From a virus: DNA of 38,673 bases. Within the stretch, counting starts at the first letter, position 1. The number at the start of each line of letters is the position of its first letter. The notes beneath the pieces are model-generated. The model made no database searches, was not told the DNA's origin, and saw only the letters and a program-made list of their open reading frames with translations. Both the position numbers and the translations under genes were made by a program. Below, in pieces: positions 7,723 to 16,510 of this stretch. Location: IMG/VR virus record IMGVR_UViG_3300033182_001307, positions 1-38,673 of that record; one strand, written 5' to 3'.

Positions 7723-10700
7723 TCAGTACCTTTCCCGCTCGTTCCTCTGAATGTTCCGAATCCGATCCACAACACGGTTGGCGAGAGCCGTTTCATCCAT
7801 GCCCTCAGACGCATACACGTTGACCGTAATCGTGTCCTGACTTACCGACGGGCCGCCACCAGCCATCGCCCCTGCGGGCATCATGCGCGGCACCGCAGTG
7901 TCACCAATTGGCCCGCTTCCGGGAACCACATGAAGATGACGATTTCCGCCAGCACCGTGGAAGGCCGCGTAACCGCCGGAACCGTTGACCATTGCGGCAT
8001 ACAAACCGAGGTTGTCTCCGACAAGGTCGTAGGCGCGTCCTGCCGCATGATCAGACATGCCGGATCCGAGACCGAAGCTACGAAGAGACGACGTCAGGGT
8101 GCGGTTGCCGGAAATCATTCGGTCGATGGCGCGATGTCGCGACATGGTGTCGACGAGGTTGCGTCGCGGTGTGAACGTGTCGTTTGTGTAGGCGTTCGCA
8201 TAAATGTCGCTAGTGTCAGGAACAAAATTTGGATTGTAGGCGTTGGAAGAATCAGTAAAATCGATTGGTGTGCGCGGACTGTTATTGCCGCGGGTCGTGG
8301 TGGAAGCTGGCGTGCCACCTACAGCCTCGATCAACTTGTTGATGTTTTCGTTAAAAGTGTTCATAGCCGCCAGCAACGGCTGCTGCGGCGACCCCAGCCC
8401 TTCAAGGATGCCGGCTTTTGTGCCTTCGGTTGCTGCTGCGGCAAGAGCCTGACGGGTTCGTTCAGCCTCCGACAACGAAACAGCAACTTGTGTCCCAGTC
8501 ATCGCCTCGAACTGTGCGCCCAAGAAATTACTTAAAGCATTTTCGTAATCTTCTGTTGATTGCGGCCTAAACCTGCCCATCCCGGTGTCAGAGAAAGCAG
8601 TCTCTCCACGCTGATACGCCTGAGCCAACTCCAAGAACCCGGCATCATCCATCCCCATCAGAGCAGCTTGCGCCTGCGACATGTTCATCGACATGCCGTA
8701 GCCGGCAAGTTCCGAAATCATGTTTTGGGCAACAATGTCAACGAGCCCACCCTTAGCTGAAGCCATGTACTGATCGAAAATGAACTGGCCTTCAGGGGAG
8801 AAGAATTGACCTTGCAGGCCGTACAGAACACCGCCCGGCGTCGTGAACTGCCTGCCCGGAGCTCCAGCGGTGCCGAGGTTTTCCAACACCGACTGATATG
8901 CGAGCAGGGGGTCGCCACCAGACAAAAGAAGCGCCTGCTCGGCTGCGGTCCTCAAAAGGTTGGCGACGTCGGCAGCTCCGGCTCCTTCCGACGACTCCGC
9001 CATTTCGCGGAACGCGCGAGCCGCCTCGTTAATGACGGCCGGCGATTCGACCATCTTGAGTGCCGTGTCGATCTCGCTGATCGCTTCAGCCATCATCCTG
9101 TTAAACGTTTTGTTGAAATCTTCGCCGAATCGCATTACCGCAATACCGGTTTCGTGAAGAATTGTTTGGAGGTCCTTCACGTTTCCGGTGAGATCGAGTT
9201 CAAGCGACTGGGCGAGGCTAATAACTTCGTCTTGCGTCATACCGGCGATTTCGCCGAGGTCGTTGACGTGGGCCGTGATGACGTCCAAATGTGCTTGCGC
9301 TTTTTCGAGGCGTCGTTCGGCAGCCTCCATCGCGCCTTCCTTAATGAGGTCCGTAAACGCAGAGTTGTTCGCGAACTCATCAAGGTTTTTACTGAAGTCG
9401 TGGAGAGCTTGACGGGCTTGGTTGATGCCGCCGGCACGCAGCATGTCTTCGACGCCCGAGGCATAGTTTTCGGTGAACTGTCTGCCTGCGTCCCGCGCTT
9501 CGTTTTGCGCTTTCTTGGAGTTGATAATTCCAGAAGCGATGCCAAAAATTATGCCGACCAGCGCGCCGATGCCTGCGCCGATAAGAGTTCCGGCTCCCGG
9601 GAAAAAACTGCCAATCATCGCACCTGTGGCAGCGCCAGTAGCAGCGCCACCCCAATAGCCAGTTCCAATGCCGGCCCATGTCGAACCCCGCATGCCTAAG
9701 AATTTTTGGTTGGAAAGACCCTTGTTGCGCACCGCCATATTTACAAAGTCGTTTGTGAGCGAGGTTCCACCGGCCGCCGTGGCGAGCGCCAGACTAGCCA
9801 TCACGGTTGGCCTCGCCAGCGTCCTCCGGATTCCGGCCGTTTTACCTTTCGCGATAGCTTTGCCCGCTTTCCCGCCGCCAGCCGTCTTTCCGGCTTGATA
9901 GCCAGCAAAGTGTGATCCACTCAACAGCAATGCAGGCAAAAATCCCGCAACAGATGCGTCTCGAGCTGCGCTAGCAAAAGCGCTTCCTACGCTGTCGTAC
10001 GATTGGCCCGGACCGATCATGCTGTTAAACAACTGGTAGGCGCCGATTGTCAGGGCAGTGGCTGCCAGCCCGGCACCTCCAACGTTTCGGTACACGCCCC
10101 TCGCTCCACGGCCGACACCCTTGAGCATTCTGCCGGATCTTCCCCCACCCGGCGTGCCCTTCAAGTAGTTGAAGCCAGCACCCATACCGAGCATCCCCAT
10201 GAGAGGGAACACGCCGCCAATCGCCCCAAACCCTGAACCAAACGCAGACAACCCGCCAAGAATTTTGCCGAGCAAACCCAAAATGTACGAGAGAACGCCA
10301 GCGAGAGAAAGGAAGGCGTTTACGAGCATCATGATCGCCGGGGATGCTTCGAGGAACCCCATTCGGACGTCTTGGAAAATTCTTAGAACGTTGTAGAAGG
10401 CGTCGCCAAGCTGACGGCCGAAGTTGACGAATTTTTCTTCGTTGGCTACAACCCACTCTGCAAGATCGGTGAAGTTGTCTCGGAAGCCGCGGCCAATTCC
10501 TCCGAGGACTTCTCCAAGGAATTTGTTCATGACTCGGGAGGCTTCTGAGAAACGTCGAAGACCTAGGCGGAATTTTTCCAGCGTGCTGGAGAACCAGCCG
10601 GTCATTCGTCGCCACCCACTGACGAAGTTGTCGATGAACTGGTCGGTCATCGGCAAATATTTTTCGAACAGCACTACGATGAACTCTGAAAGTTTTTCTG

Positions 10701-11889
10701 CTGCGGAAACGATGCCGTCAATAAAGTTTCCTGTACCGAACTGATACAGGGAAGAACTGATTTCGAGCAGTGTTCGTCGGAAGATCACGGTCAGACGTTC
10801 GAACAGTTCTTGGGCGGGCCTCATGAACGACATGCCGAAATCGGCGGTCACTGTTTGGAACTCGGTGACGAAGGTCTTCAGCTGACCCATCAACGTGCCG
10901 CGCACATTTTGTGCAGTGCCAGAAACTCCAGCTGCTTTGGCGAGATCGCCACTGGCGAACATGGCCAGCAGTTCCTCGTTGGTTTTCGCGCCGGCCTTGA
11001 AGACTTCCTTATACGCCTTTTCGAACTCTGGCCCAATGTCCTTGGCAGCAGCTAGTACCTGCTCGCCACGATTATTTTTCCCGCTTTGCAACAGGGTCAC
11101 CAAGTTGGCGGTAGCGGCAAGTCCTTTCTCCATGTCGCCCGACATGACTGCGAAGTCTGCGAGGCCGCTGACGGACTTGGCGGTCTGTCCGGTGACGGCC
11201 GCGTTCCGCGATGCTGATGCGAATGCTCCGCTCAAAGCTTGAATTCCGAAAACAGCAAGATTGGCGTCGGTCTGCACCATTCGCAGCGCCCGGCTTGACG
11301 CTGCGAAGTTGCCTCCGTAACTTCCGGAGGCCTGCGCGGCTTGGAACTGTCTTTGGGCAGCCGTGAACAGCGCGATCGCGGCCGTGATTCCGGCCGCGGC
11401 GTTCGCGGTGACGACGGCCAAAGCCTTGAAGGTCGAGTTCCACGCTTTGGCAAGTGCTGAGCCGGTGGCAAGTAGTGCGTTGACGGATGACAGTGCCAGC
11501 ACCAGACCGAGGGTTTCGAGTGCCGCAATTTTCATCACCATGACGAAGGTGCGCCTCATGAATCGGCTATAGCGACGTCCTGTGCGAAATCCCTTATTCA
11601 GCGTCTTGTCGAGCTTTTTCCCTGCGTCGTCAACGTCTTTTTGAGACTTTTTGAATTTGCTAAATGTTTCAGTGAGCCGAGAAAAACTTCTTTGCGCTTT
11701 TCTGGCCTTCTCGTTGACTCTGTTAGCAAATCTGTCAAATTTTTCAAAACGGTCATTGACGGCGTCCATCCGGTCGCCCATGGCTTGCGCCTGAGCAGCA
11801 AGAGCAGCCAGCCTTCGCTGAGTTTTAGATATGCCTGACGTGTCAGCGTCAGTATCGATATTAATATTGACGCGTTCGTTGTCAGCCAT
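7723..11889 (-). CDS. Tape measure protein with C-terminal M15-like peptidase domain
   Basis: This 1388-residue protein sets tail length and probably passes into the host envelope. Residues 1-110 are coiled coil. Hydrophobic segments lie at about 115-195, 516-570 and 750-790, the last Gly/Ala-rich (AATGAMIGSFFPGAGTLIGAG). Near the C-terminus, SDHAAGRAYDL (about 1277-1287) and HLHV (about 1317) form the S-x-H-x-x-G-x-A-x-D and H-x-H signature of D-Ala-D-Ala-type (M15) and related zinc peptidases. That suggests local cell-wall cutting during DNA entry. At the often used 0.15 nm per residue, the tail would be roughly 200 nm; this is only a rule-of-thumb estimate. A GGAG site precedes the ATG. 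It follows the tail chaperone gene, as expected. Confidence 0.93.
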   Translation of the reverse strand: MADNERVNINIDTDADTSGISKTQRRLAALAAQAQAMGDRMDAVNDRFEKFDRFANRVNEKARKAQRSFSRLTETFSKFKKSQKDVDDAGKKLDKTLNKGFRTGRRYSRFMRRTFVMVMKIAALETLGLVLALSSVNALLATGSALAKAWNSTFKALAVVTANAAAGITAAIALFTAAQRQFQAAQASGSYGGNFAASSRALRMVQTDANLAVFGIQALSGAFASASRNAAVTGQTAKSVSGLADFAVMSGDMEKGLAATANLVTLLQSGKNNRGEQVLAAAKDIGPEFEKAYKEVFKAGAKTNEELLAMFASGDLAKAAGVSGTAQNVRGTLMGQLKTFVTEFQTVTADFGMSFMRPAQELFERLTVIFRRTLLEISSSLYQFGTGNFIDGIVSAAEKLSEFIVVLFEKYLPMTDQFIDNFVSGWRRMTGWFSSTLEKFRLGLRRFSEASRVMNKFLGEVLGGIGRGFRDNFTDLAEWVVANEEKFVNFGRQLGDAFYNVLRIFQDVRMGFLEASPAIMMLVNAFLSLAGVLSYILGLLGKILGGLSAFGSGFGAIGGVFPLMGMLGMGAGFNYLKGTPGGGRSGRMLKGVGRGARGVYRNVGGAGLAATALTIGAYQLFNSMIGPGQSYDSVGSAFASAARDASVAGFLPALLLSGSHFAGYQAGKTAGGGKAGKAIAKGKTAGIRRTLARPTVMASLALATAAGGTSLTNDFVNMAVRNKGLSNQKFLGMRGSTWAGIGTGYWGGAATGAATGAMIGSFFPGAGTLIGAGIGALVGIIFGIASGIINSKKAQNEARDAGRQFTENYASGVEDMLRAGGINQARQALHDFSKNLDEFANNSAFTDLIKEGAMEAAERRLEKAQAHLDVITAHVNDLGEIAGMTQDEVISLAQSLELDLTGNVKDLQTILHETGIAVMRFGEDFNKTFNRMMAEAISEIDTALKMVESPAVINEAARAFREMAESSEGAGAADVANLLRTAAEQALLLSGGDPLLAYQSVLENLGTAGAPGRQFTTPGGVLYGLQGQFFSPEGQFIFDQYMASAKGGLVDIVAQNMISELAGYGMSMNMSQAQAALMGMDDAGFLELAQAYQRGETAFSDTGMGRFRPQSTEDYENALSNFLGAQFEAMTGTQVAVSLSEAERTRQALAAAATEGTKAGILEGLGSPQQPLLAAMNTFNENINKLIEAVGGTPASTTTRGNNSPRTPIDFTDSSNAYNPNFVPDTSDIYANAYTNDTFTPRRNLVDTMSRHRAIDRMISGNRTLTSSLRSFGLGSGMSDHAAGRAYDLVGDNLGLYAAMVNGSGGYAAFHGAGGNRHLHVVPGSGPIGDTAVPRMMPAGAMAGGGPSVSQDTITVNVYASEGMDETALANRVVDRIRNIQRNERERY

Positions 11890-11919
11890 GTGGGGGCTCC
11901 GAAGGAAATGCGAGGTGAT

Positions 11920-12635
11920 TTACGCGCGATTTTGCTCCGCTTCGCGCTTTTGATCCTCGCGATCTTTCTCTATAACTTTAGCACAGGCGAGCAATATGAT
12001 CCATTCATCATCGCTGCAATCCATAAGCGCTAAAGGATTGGTACCCCACAATTCGCCTAAACGAGCCGCGGTTTTAATCCGCGGATCCTGAGGTAACTCG
12101 TCTAGGACTTCTACGTAGGGTCCACGACATCAATCGTGTCCCCGTACCCGGCAGCATCAAGGATCGCCAACGCAGCCGACTCCACATGCGGATCGAGGCC
12201 GAAGAACGCCTGAACACACTCAGGGACAGGCCGGGTCGTCTCCGTCATGCGCAAAATCTCATCAGAGCCGAAGGTGAAAGGGACACCATCCTCGTCGCAA
12301 GCCTGCTCGCCATTCACGAAAATGCCGATAGTGGTTTGACCGACCACCGAGCACGCAAACTTAGTGGCGTCCATCCCGTTTTTAGTGTCCTCACCAGCCT
12401 GTTTGCGCCACGCCCTCATCTGATGCTGGGTAATGTTTGGGGACACCTGAATTGAGATACCCGGACGCTCGGGAACCTCAATGTAGACCGGCGGACGCTG
12501 CACTTTCTTGGACAGCGACTCGCGGAGCTGATCCAAAATCGAAGGGGGCGCATCCTTCGTAGCCTTCACCCTAGGCGTTGACGCTTTAGGCTCCGGCTCA
12601 GTGGAGGTGGTGTCTTCAAAAAGTTCATCGCTCAT
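11920..12635 (-). CDS. Tail assembly chaperone, long form made by -1 frameshift
   Basis: After codon 173 of the short chaperone frame, a -1 shift near 12117-12123 enters an open frame that ends with TAA at 11920-11922. It adds 65 residues (YVEVLDELPQ, then DPRIKTAARL, LGELWGTNPL, then DDEWIILLACAKVIEKDRED and a charged end). This matches the gpG-gpGT arrangement of many long-tailed phages, where the frameshifted form recruits the tube protein to the tape measure. The extension has no convincing start of its own and lies exactly between the short frame and the tape measure gene. The -1 frame has a TGA just upstream (in ATT GAT), so the shift must occur in the last six codons before the zero-frame stop at 12111. 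Confidence 0.75.
12111..12635 (-). CDS. Tail assembly chaperone, short form (gpG-like)
   Basis: The 174-residue protein begins with a low-complexity acidic/Thr-Pro start, then a basic helix (ILDQLRESLSKKV, about 33-45), an ISIQVSPNITQHQMRAWRKQAG segment (about 60-81), and ends GYGDTIDVVDPT. Position between tube and tape measure genes, size, and the -1 open frame that follows identify it as the gpG-type chaperone, which coats the tape measure during assembly. The segment QHQMRAWRKQA resembles the corresponding 'm..w' helices in other chaperones. The ribosome site is weak (AGGG, 10 bases upstream). It is preceded by an intrinsic terminator, so expression is probably lower than that of sheath and tube. 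Confidence 0.75.
   Translation of the reverse strand: MSDELFEDTTSTEPEPKASTPRVKATKDAPPSILDQLRESLSKKVQRPPVYIEVPERPGISIQVSPNITQHQMRAWRKQAGEDTKNGMDATKFACSVVGQTTIGIFVNGEQACDEDGVPFTFGSDEILRMTETTRPVPECVQAFFGLDPHVESAALAILDAAGYGDTIDVVDPT
12117..12123 (-). other. Inferred -1 frameshift site
   Basis: The minus-strand heptamer G GAC CCT lies two codons before the zero-frame TAG at 12111-12113. A -1 shift would re-pair CCT as CCC, giving GGA CCC TAC. It is not a classical X-XXY-YYZ site: only the proline codon re-pairs well. It is chosen because the -1 frame is closed by a TGA six codons upstream, leaving a very short window for the shift. Confidence 0.5.
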
Positions 12636-12655
12636 GGCGAGAACCCTAACACAGT

Positions 12656-12684
12656 AAAAGGAGTGCCAGCGGCACTCCCCTTAC
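12656..12684 (-). terminator. Intrinsic terminator between tube and chaperone genes
   Basis: On the minus strand, GGAGTGCC and GGCACTCC arms pair over a GCT loop (12660-12678), followed by four U (12656-12659). The stem can be extended through G-U pairs with outer AGTAA and TTACT arms. It lies 22 bases after the tube stop at 12707. It probably lowers read-through from the highly expressed sheath and tube genes into the chaperone and tape measure. Confidence 0.85.
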
Positions 12685-12706
12685 TGAAAGTTAGCGGGTT
12701 TTTGAA

Positions 12707-13159
12707 TCAGGCGACAGTCTGAACGCTGAACGTGAGAGCGTAAGTCGCCGGGGCACCAGACGCAGCGTCACCCTCAGGCTCAGTCAGACCGACGAGGAGG
12801 CACATCGGGTACTTCCGGGTGCCCTGCGGGTTCTTGATGTCACAGTTGAACTCCTCGATCGTGATGTCGTAGTAGGCGCGACCCACCAGCTGCCGGGCAG
12901 CCTTCAGGAAATCGCCGTCAACATCCTTGTCGTAGTGACGGGTGATCGTGATGTCACCAATCTCAGCGGGAGCGCACAGCACCTCAGGGAACAGCTTGCC
13001 ACCGATGTAGATCTTCTCGACCGAAGCCGTGATTTCACCACCGGAAACCTGAGCGAAGTACTGGAAGTTGCCGTCGTTGCCCACCGCAGGCGGGGTCTCA
13101 ACGTTACCCGTCGATGACGGGTTGATGGAAGCAACGATCTGCCTCTGTGCAAGTTTCAT
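12707..13159 (-). CDS. Tail tube protein
   Basis: The 150-residue protein has the size and all-beta layout of myovirus tail tube proteins. It contains FQYFAQVSGGEITASVEKIYIGGKLFPEVLCAP (about 33-64), a 'ITITRHYDKDVDGDFLKAARQLVG' segment typical of tube subunits, and the end ATYALTFSVQTVA. It forms the inner tube of the contractile tail, polymerised on the baseplate within the sheath. A GAGGGAGC ribosome site precedes the ATG. The gene lies 12 bases after the sheath stop and ends at a terminator, so sheath and tube appear to form one highly expressed unit. Confidence 0.88.
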   Translation of the reverse strand: MKLAQRQIVASINPSSTGNVETPPAVGNDGNFQYFAQVSGGEITASVEKIYIGGKLFPEVLCAPAEIGDITITRHYDKDVDGDFLKAARQLVGRAYYDITIEEFNCDIKNPQGTRKYPMCLLVGLTEPEGDAASGAPATYALTFSVQTVA

Positions 13160-13171
13160 TTTTTAGCTCCC

Positions 13172-14632
13172 TCAGACTACCGATGCGGTGAGGTTGGACT
13201 TGGTGACATCGACCTGAATCTGGTCGCTCGTCGAGGAAACCCGGATCCCGACCTTCGCCTTCACCAAACCGCCAGCCAGCTGGCTCAGCGGGTTGATGGC
13301 GTCGTTGACCTGAACCGAGTATCCATAGTCGATGCGTCGACCGGTCGCGTCGAACGCCTCGTAGAGACCGCCCGCAATGCGGATGGGCTCAAGCATGTTG
13401 ACCAGACGGGCCTCGACCTTGGAGAAGAGCGAGGAACGCCCGTCGATCGGCGAGAAGATGAGGTCCTCCAGCACCGTCTTCGCACGGTCAACCACGTAGT
13501 TGAGCATTTCGCGCGAAGTCGTGAACCGGAAGTTGTCCTCATCGGACGACAAGGTGCGGGCGCCGTAGACGCGGATCCTGCCTCCGATAACTCGGAGAGC
13601 GTTGACCTTGTTGTCGTCGAGGTCGTCGCCGGTCTCCGCGTTAATCGCGGTGTACAGGCTGGTAATGAACTTCGATTCCGAGATCGAACCGGCGTAAGCG
13701 GACCACGATCCGACAGTGTTGTGGGCAACGGCTCGCTTAGCGGCGACGTATCCCTCGGGGGACATGCTGAGCGTGGTGCCCGACTCGTTGACCATCTTGA
13801 CCCACGGGTAGAACATGGCGCCGTATTCCGCGTTGTCCGCCGACGTAACAGCCGACGCTGAGGCCTTGATCTCGGTGGTGGTGTCATCCTCGAGGCCGGC
13901 CAGAAGCGCGAACCTGTTGGTGGATGAAGCGTGCTCGATTAGGGATTCGTGAATCGGGCCCATATCAGAGAAGCTGCCGTCGTTCGGAATCGCAACGGCT
14001 CCGGGTCCCAGATCGTCGGTGAAGTTGGTCCGGAGAGCACCGGTGTAGTCACCGTCAGTGATGTTGCCCTCATCGGCGTCACCAGCTGAAAAAGCTGAAC
14101 TGGCGAACGTGGCGAGGGTGTCAGCGCCAGCCACAGCGGTGGCGTAGTTCGCAGCAACGCTCGAAGCGTTGATCTTCTGGACGGCGGCTGCAACGGTGGC
14201 CACTTCTCCGGTCGAGTAGACCAGAGCGTCGCTCAGGTAGAAGCGGACGTTGTATCCGGCTCCGAGGGTAACGACCTCAGCCTTAAGGTTGGACGACCAC
14301 GATCCTTGACCGACAGCGGTAAGGGTCATTGCGGTTCCAGCGGTTCCGCCAGTGACATCCAGCGAACCGAAGGTTGCGCTCGGGCCGACAACGCGCGAAA
14401 CGTAAACCTGCGCGCCACCTTCCTCAAAGTAAGTCTGGACCTGCTGGTGGACCGCTCCGCTGGCGATGTAATCGCCATAGATGGTCTCGTAGTCGGCAAG
14501 GCTGCCGACCAGCTTGGCCTCGCCCTCAGGTCCACGTTCCGTGCGGCCAACCAAGAAGAAGGTGGCCGTCGGATTCTGGTTGACGGCAGACGGTCCTGAA
14601 CGAACCGAGGTGTTTACGACGATACCGGGCAT
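13172..14632 (-). CDS. Tail sheath protein
   Basis: The 486-residue protein opens MPGIVVNTSVRSGPSA and continues with FFLVGRTERGPEGEA (about 26-40), the usual N-terminal handshake region of contractile sheaths. A beta-sandwich middle part follows, and the C-terminal domain carries the conserved pattern NALRVIGGRIRVYGARTLSSD (about 343-363), FRFTTSREMLNYV (about 367-379) and a final region with AGGLVKAKVGIRVS. This is the standard myovirus sheath that contracts to drive the tube through the envelope. A GGAGGA ribosome site precedes ATG 14632. The immediate upstream region has a -10-like TATACT and a small hairpin. Confidence 0.95.
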   Translation of the reverse strand: MPGIVVNTSVRSGPSAVNQNPTATFFLVGRTERGPEGEAKLVGSLADYETIYGDYIASGAVHQQVQTYFEEGGAQVYVSRVVGPSATFGSLDVTGGTAGTAMTLTAVGQGSWSSNLKAEVVTLGAGYNVRFYLSDALVYSTGEVATVAAAVQKINASSVAANYATAVAGADTLATFASSAFSAGDADEGNITDGDYTGALRTNFTDDLGPGAVAIPNDGSFSDMGPIHESLIEHASSTNRFALLAGLEDDTTTEIKASASAVTSADNAEYGAMFYPWVKMVNESGTTLSMSPEGYVAAKRAVAHNTVGSWSAYAGSISESKFITSLYTAINAETGDDLDDNKVNALRVIGGRIRVYGARTLSSDEDNFRFTTSREMLNYVVDRAKTVLEDLIFSPIDGRSSLFSKVEARLVNMLEPIRIAGGLYEAFDATGRRIDYGYSVQVNDAINPLSQLAGGLVKAKVGIRVSSTSDQIQVDVTKSNLTASVV

Positions 14633-14676
14633 TTGGATTCCTCCGCGCTCTTGCGAGAGTTCTCGTGTGACTGATA

Positions 14677-14682
14677 CGAGTA
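14677..14682 (-). promoter_or_regulatory. Candidate -10 element for sheath and tube genes
   Basis: The minus strand carries TATACT 45 bases before the sheath start. No good -35 is seen at 16-18 bases. The same hexamer occurs twice in the divergent region at 27.6-27.7 kb. It may be a host-sigma promoter with poor -35, or part of a phage late promoter. Confidence 0.35.
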
Positions 14683-14685
14683 TAC

Positions 14686-14704
14686 CTAAAAAGAGTCGCG
14701 CTCT
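14686..14704 (-). terminator. Weak terminator-like hairpin upstream of sheath
   Basis: AAAGAG and CTCTTT arms flank a CGCGA loop and continue into two further U on the minus strand. It lies after the tail-completion gene (stop at 14770) and directly before the TATACT element. The stem is short and AU-rich, so termination would be partial at best. Confidence 0.3.
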
Positions 14705-14769
14705 TTGGAACTAGGTCGTCTCGCGTGATCAATTCTGTCTTACGAGCTACGCGTTGCGGCGGAACAAAA

Positions 14770-15390
14770 TCACAAATCTTTTAGAAGAGGCTCCAGCGGG
14801 TTAACTTCAGTAGAAATTGCGTCTGCTGAATCGGCAATATTTGTCTTCGTAATCACTTCGTTTACTCGAAGATTGTAGGAAAGGTAAGCGCCAGCCATCA
14901 TCCGCTCGCCCTTCAGCAACGTTAGGTCGGAATACTCTTCGCGCAAATTGGATTCGTCAATATAAACTTCAAGGTTGTTGGCCGCTGCGTGGATATTTAA
15001 GCATGGGTCGTCAAGGATCGATGACCTGAGCACTGTGGTCAGACGATCACGCTTCGCGGTGGCTTGTTCGGAGTCGTCATCTTTCACCCAAATATAAGTG
15101 CGCATCGAATATTCGACGAAGTATTGAGGGTCCATCGACGACGTCAAATTTTGACGGACAAGACCATTCATCGAGATAGCCACTGTGATGACTGTGGGCC
15201 ACCTGTCAATCGCAACAGGCTCGTACACCAAATACCGCTGCGGATCCGGAAGATTTTCATCGTCCAAATTCCACACGTTTCGATACCCGAGCAGGCGAGA
15301 CGGCATATCCTGCTCCAAGTAGTCGTTTACGAAATATTTTGCGTTGTACGCACCCTGCATTGTCATCAGAATCGGCCGTTCACGATCCAT
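14770..15390 (-). CDS. Tail completion / tail terminator-like protein
   Basis: The 206-residue protein lies between the gpS/gp10-like gene and the sheath gene, the slot of the tail terminator or tail completion protein that caps the tube and sheath. Visible features are AYNAKYFVNDYLEQD near the start, ITVAISMNGLVRQNL in the middle, and MAGAYLSYNLRVNEVI near the end. Two starts are possible: ATG 15390, which overlaps the upstream gene by 25 bases, or ATG 15366, which forms a TGATG overlap with the upstream stop, a junction also seen at 15812 and 25742. The second start would give 198 residues. Function is inferred from order only. Confidence 0.6.
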   Translation of the reverse strand: MDRERPILMTMQGAYNAKYFVNDYLEQDMPSRLLGYRNVWNLDDENLPDPQRYLVYEPVAIDRWPTVITVAISMNGLVRQNLTSSMDPQYFVEYSMRTYIWVKDDDSEQATAKRDRLTTVLRSSILDDPCLNIHAAANNLEVYIDESNLREEYSDLTLLKGERMMAGAYLSYNLRVNEVITKTNIADSADAISTEVNPLEPLLKDL

Positions 15391-15812
15391 TTACCGGCGT
15401 CTCTGGCAACCTCTTCTCCGAAAGTTCTTGGATTGAAAAGGATTGTTCTTTTCGCCATGTGTTCCGTTCCGTACTGGTGGAACTTGGCATACTCAACGTC
15501 TGTACCAAAATTCGCAAATGTCGGTCCGACGACGCTTCCCGGCCCGCGCATGTTGGCGAGGCTGTTGAAAAGCTTTCCGGTTTTGCGCAAAATTGGCCAC
15601 TGGTACCGCTCGTCTTTTTCCCTCGGCTTCCAGCCTCCGACCGGCAAACCGCCAGTTGTAAAATTTTTCACGTTGGCTTGTTCGAGGGTTCGGCGTGCCT
15701 TCAGGAAAACAGGCTGCATCGCTTTTGAGCGCACGATCATGGCCGACAAGTTGGCCTGAGTGTCCGTAAAGCCTGAGGTGTCTACGTCAATTCTCAAAGA
15801 TCCGCGCGCCAT
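15366..15812 (-). CDS. Neck/virion morphogenesis protein (gpS or HK97 gp10-like)
   Basis: The 148-residue protein starts at ATG 15812, which overlaps the upstream stop as TGATG; a GTG directly before it is less likely. It has a helical N-terminal half (TQANLSAMIVRSKAMQPVFLKARRTLEQA), then the family-like segment W-K-P-R-E-K-D followed by ILRKTGKLFNSLANM (about 75-89) and VEYAKFHQYGTEHMAKRTILF (about 107-127). The H-Q-Y-G-T followed by a P-R-x-x-F-type ending is typical of phage virion morphogenesis proteins, which act at the head-tail neck. It is flanked by a connector gene and a tail completion gene. Confidence 0.75.
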   Translation of the reverse strand: MARGSLRIDVDTSGFTDTQANLSAMIVRSKAMQPVFLKARRTLEQANVKNFTTGGLPVGGWKPREKDERYQWPILRKTGKLFNSLANMRGPGSVVGPTFANFGTDVEYAKFHQYGTEHMAKRTILFNPRTFGEEVARDAGKWIVNGRF

Positions 15813-16441
15813 CACGAGACCCTAACGCGACGATATTTCCTCAGTGACTGAATTTCTTCCGGAGTAAAACCCGTTGTTGCCGGGCCCACGTTTCGTGTCT
15901 CCAGATCTTTAATGCCCACAACGTCATCGTGCATGTTTTGCATTTCGCGCGATGCGGCGCGAAGGATCAGGAGTTTGAAATAGGGAATCGATGTCCCGTC
16001 AAGACCTGCTGTGTAAGTGATATTCAGCGTGTCGTTGGCAAATGTTCTGTAGACGTCGACCCCGTACTTCTGCACGATGAAATCAGTTCCCTCCTGCAAC
16101 GTTTTAGCGTCAGCTCCGGGTTCGGGGCCTGTCGCAGTAAGGGTGGTCACAGATGCCACTGGAGACTGGGATAGGTAGACGGTGTACGGAGGCTGAAGCC
16201 AGCTGATCACATTTCCGGTCGTGTCCAACGAGTAGTCGTAGAAAAACGACGAGTTCGGTACGCCGACGTTCAGGTAGTCGACTTTATGAACTTCGCTGAA
16301 TGTGGCGACCTCAATGGGTCGTCGAACGATTGCTTCAATTTCTCCCTGAAGCCCTTCAAGGACATAGCCGGCAGCGTGGGATTGCCGATTTGAGAACTTG
16401 ATGTCCATGTAACGCTCGAGCTCGGTTTGCGTTACCAGCAT
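15812..16441 (-). CDS. Head-tail connector protein (gp6/gp15-like)
   Basis: The 209-residue protein starts with an N-terminal helix pair (TQTELERYMDIKFSNRQ, then AAGYVLEGLQGEIEAIVRRPIE, about 25-46). This is the pattern of neck adaptor proteins that bind the portal. The middle is beta-rich (TVYLSQSPVASVTTL; EGTDFIVQKYGVDVYR), then ITYTAGLDG and LKLLILRAASREMQN, again typical of gp6-like connectors. A GAGGT ribosome site precedes ATG 16441 and a reasonable promoter lies upstream (16478-16506). It begins the minus-strand neck and tail run, while the portal itself is on the plus strand 11 kb away. Confidence 0.75.
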   Translation of the reverse strand: MLVTQTELERYMDIKFSNRQSHAAGYVLEGLQGEIEAIVRRPIEVATFSEVHKVDYLNVGVPNSSFFYDYSLDTTGNVISWLQPPYTVYLSQSPVASVTTLTATGPEPGADAKTLQEGTDFIVQKYGVDVYRTFANDTLNITYTAGLDGTSIPYFKLLILRAASREMQNMHDDVVGIKDLETRNVGPATTGFTPEEIQSLRKYRRVRVS

Positions 16442-16477
16442 GGTGGACCTCGCAGGGTTTAGACGTACCTGCTTCCA

Positions 16478-16506
16478 ATTTTAGTTTATTTGGTCGTCGG
16501 TGGCAG
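16478..16506 (-). promoter_or_regulatory. Sigma70-like promoter for the neck/tail operon
   Basis: On the minus strand, CTGCCA (16501-16506, four of six matches to TTGACA) and TAAAAT (16478-16483) are separated by exactly 17 bases. It lies in the gap between the glycosyltransferase stop and the connector start. The -10 hexamer is identical to that of the promoter at 21139. Confidence 0.55.
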
Positions 16507-16510
16507 TCAC

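Noticed and set aside
7702-9699. Long plus-strand frames of 277 and 297 codons
   Set aside because: Both lie antisense to the tape measure gene and have no motif.
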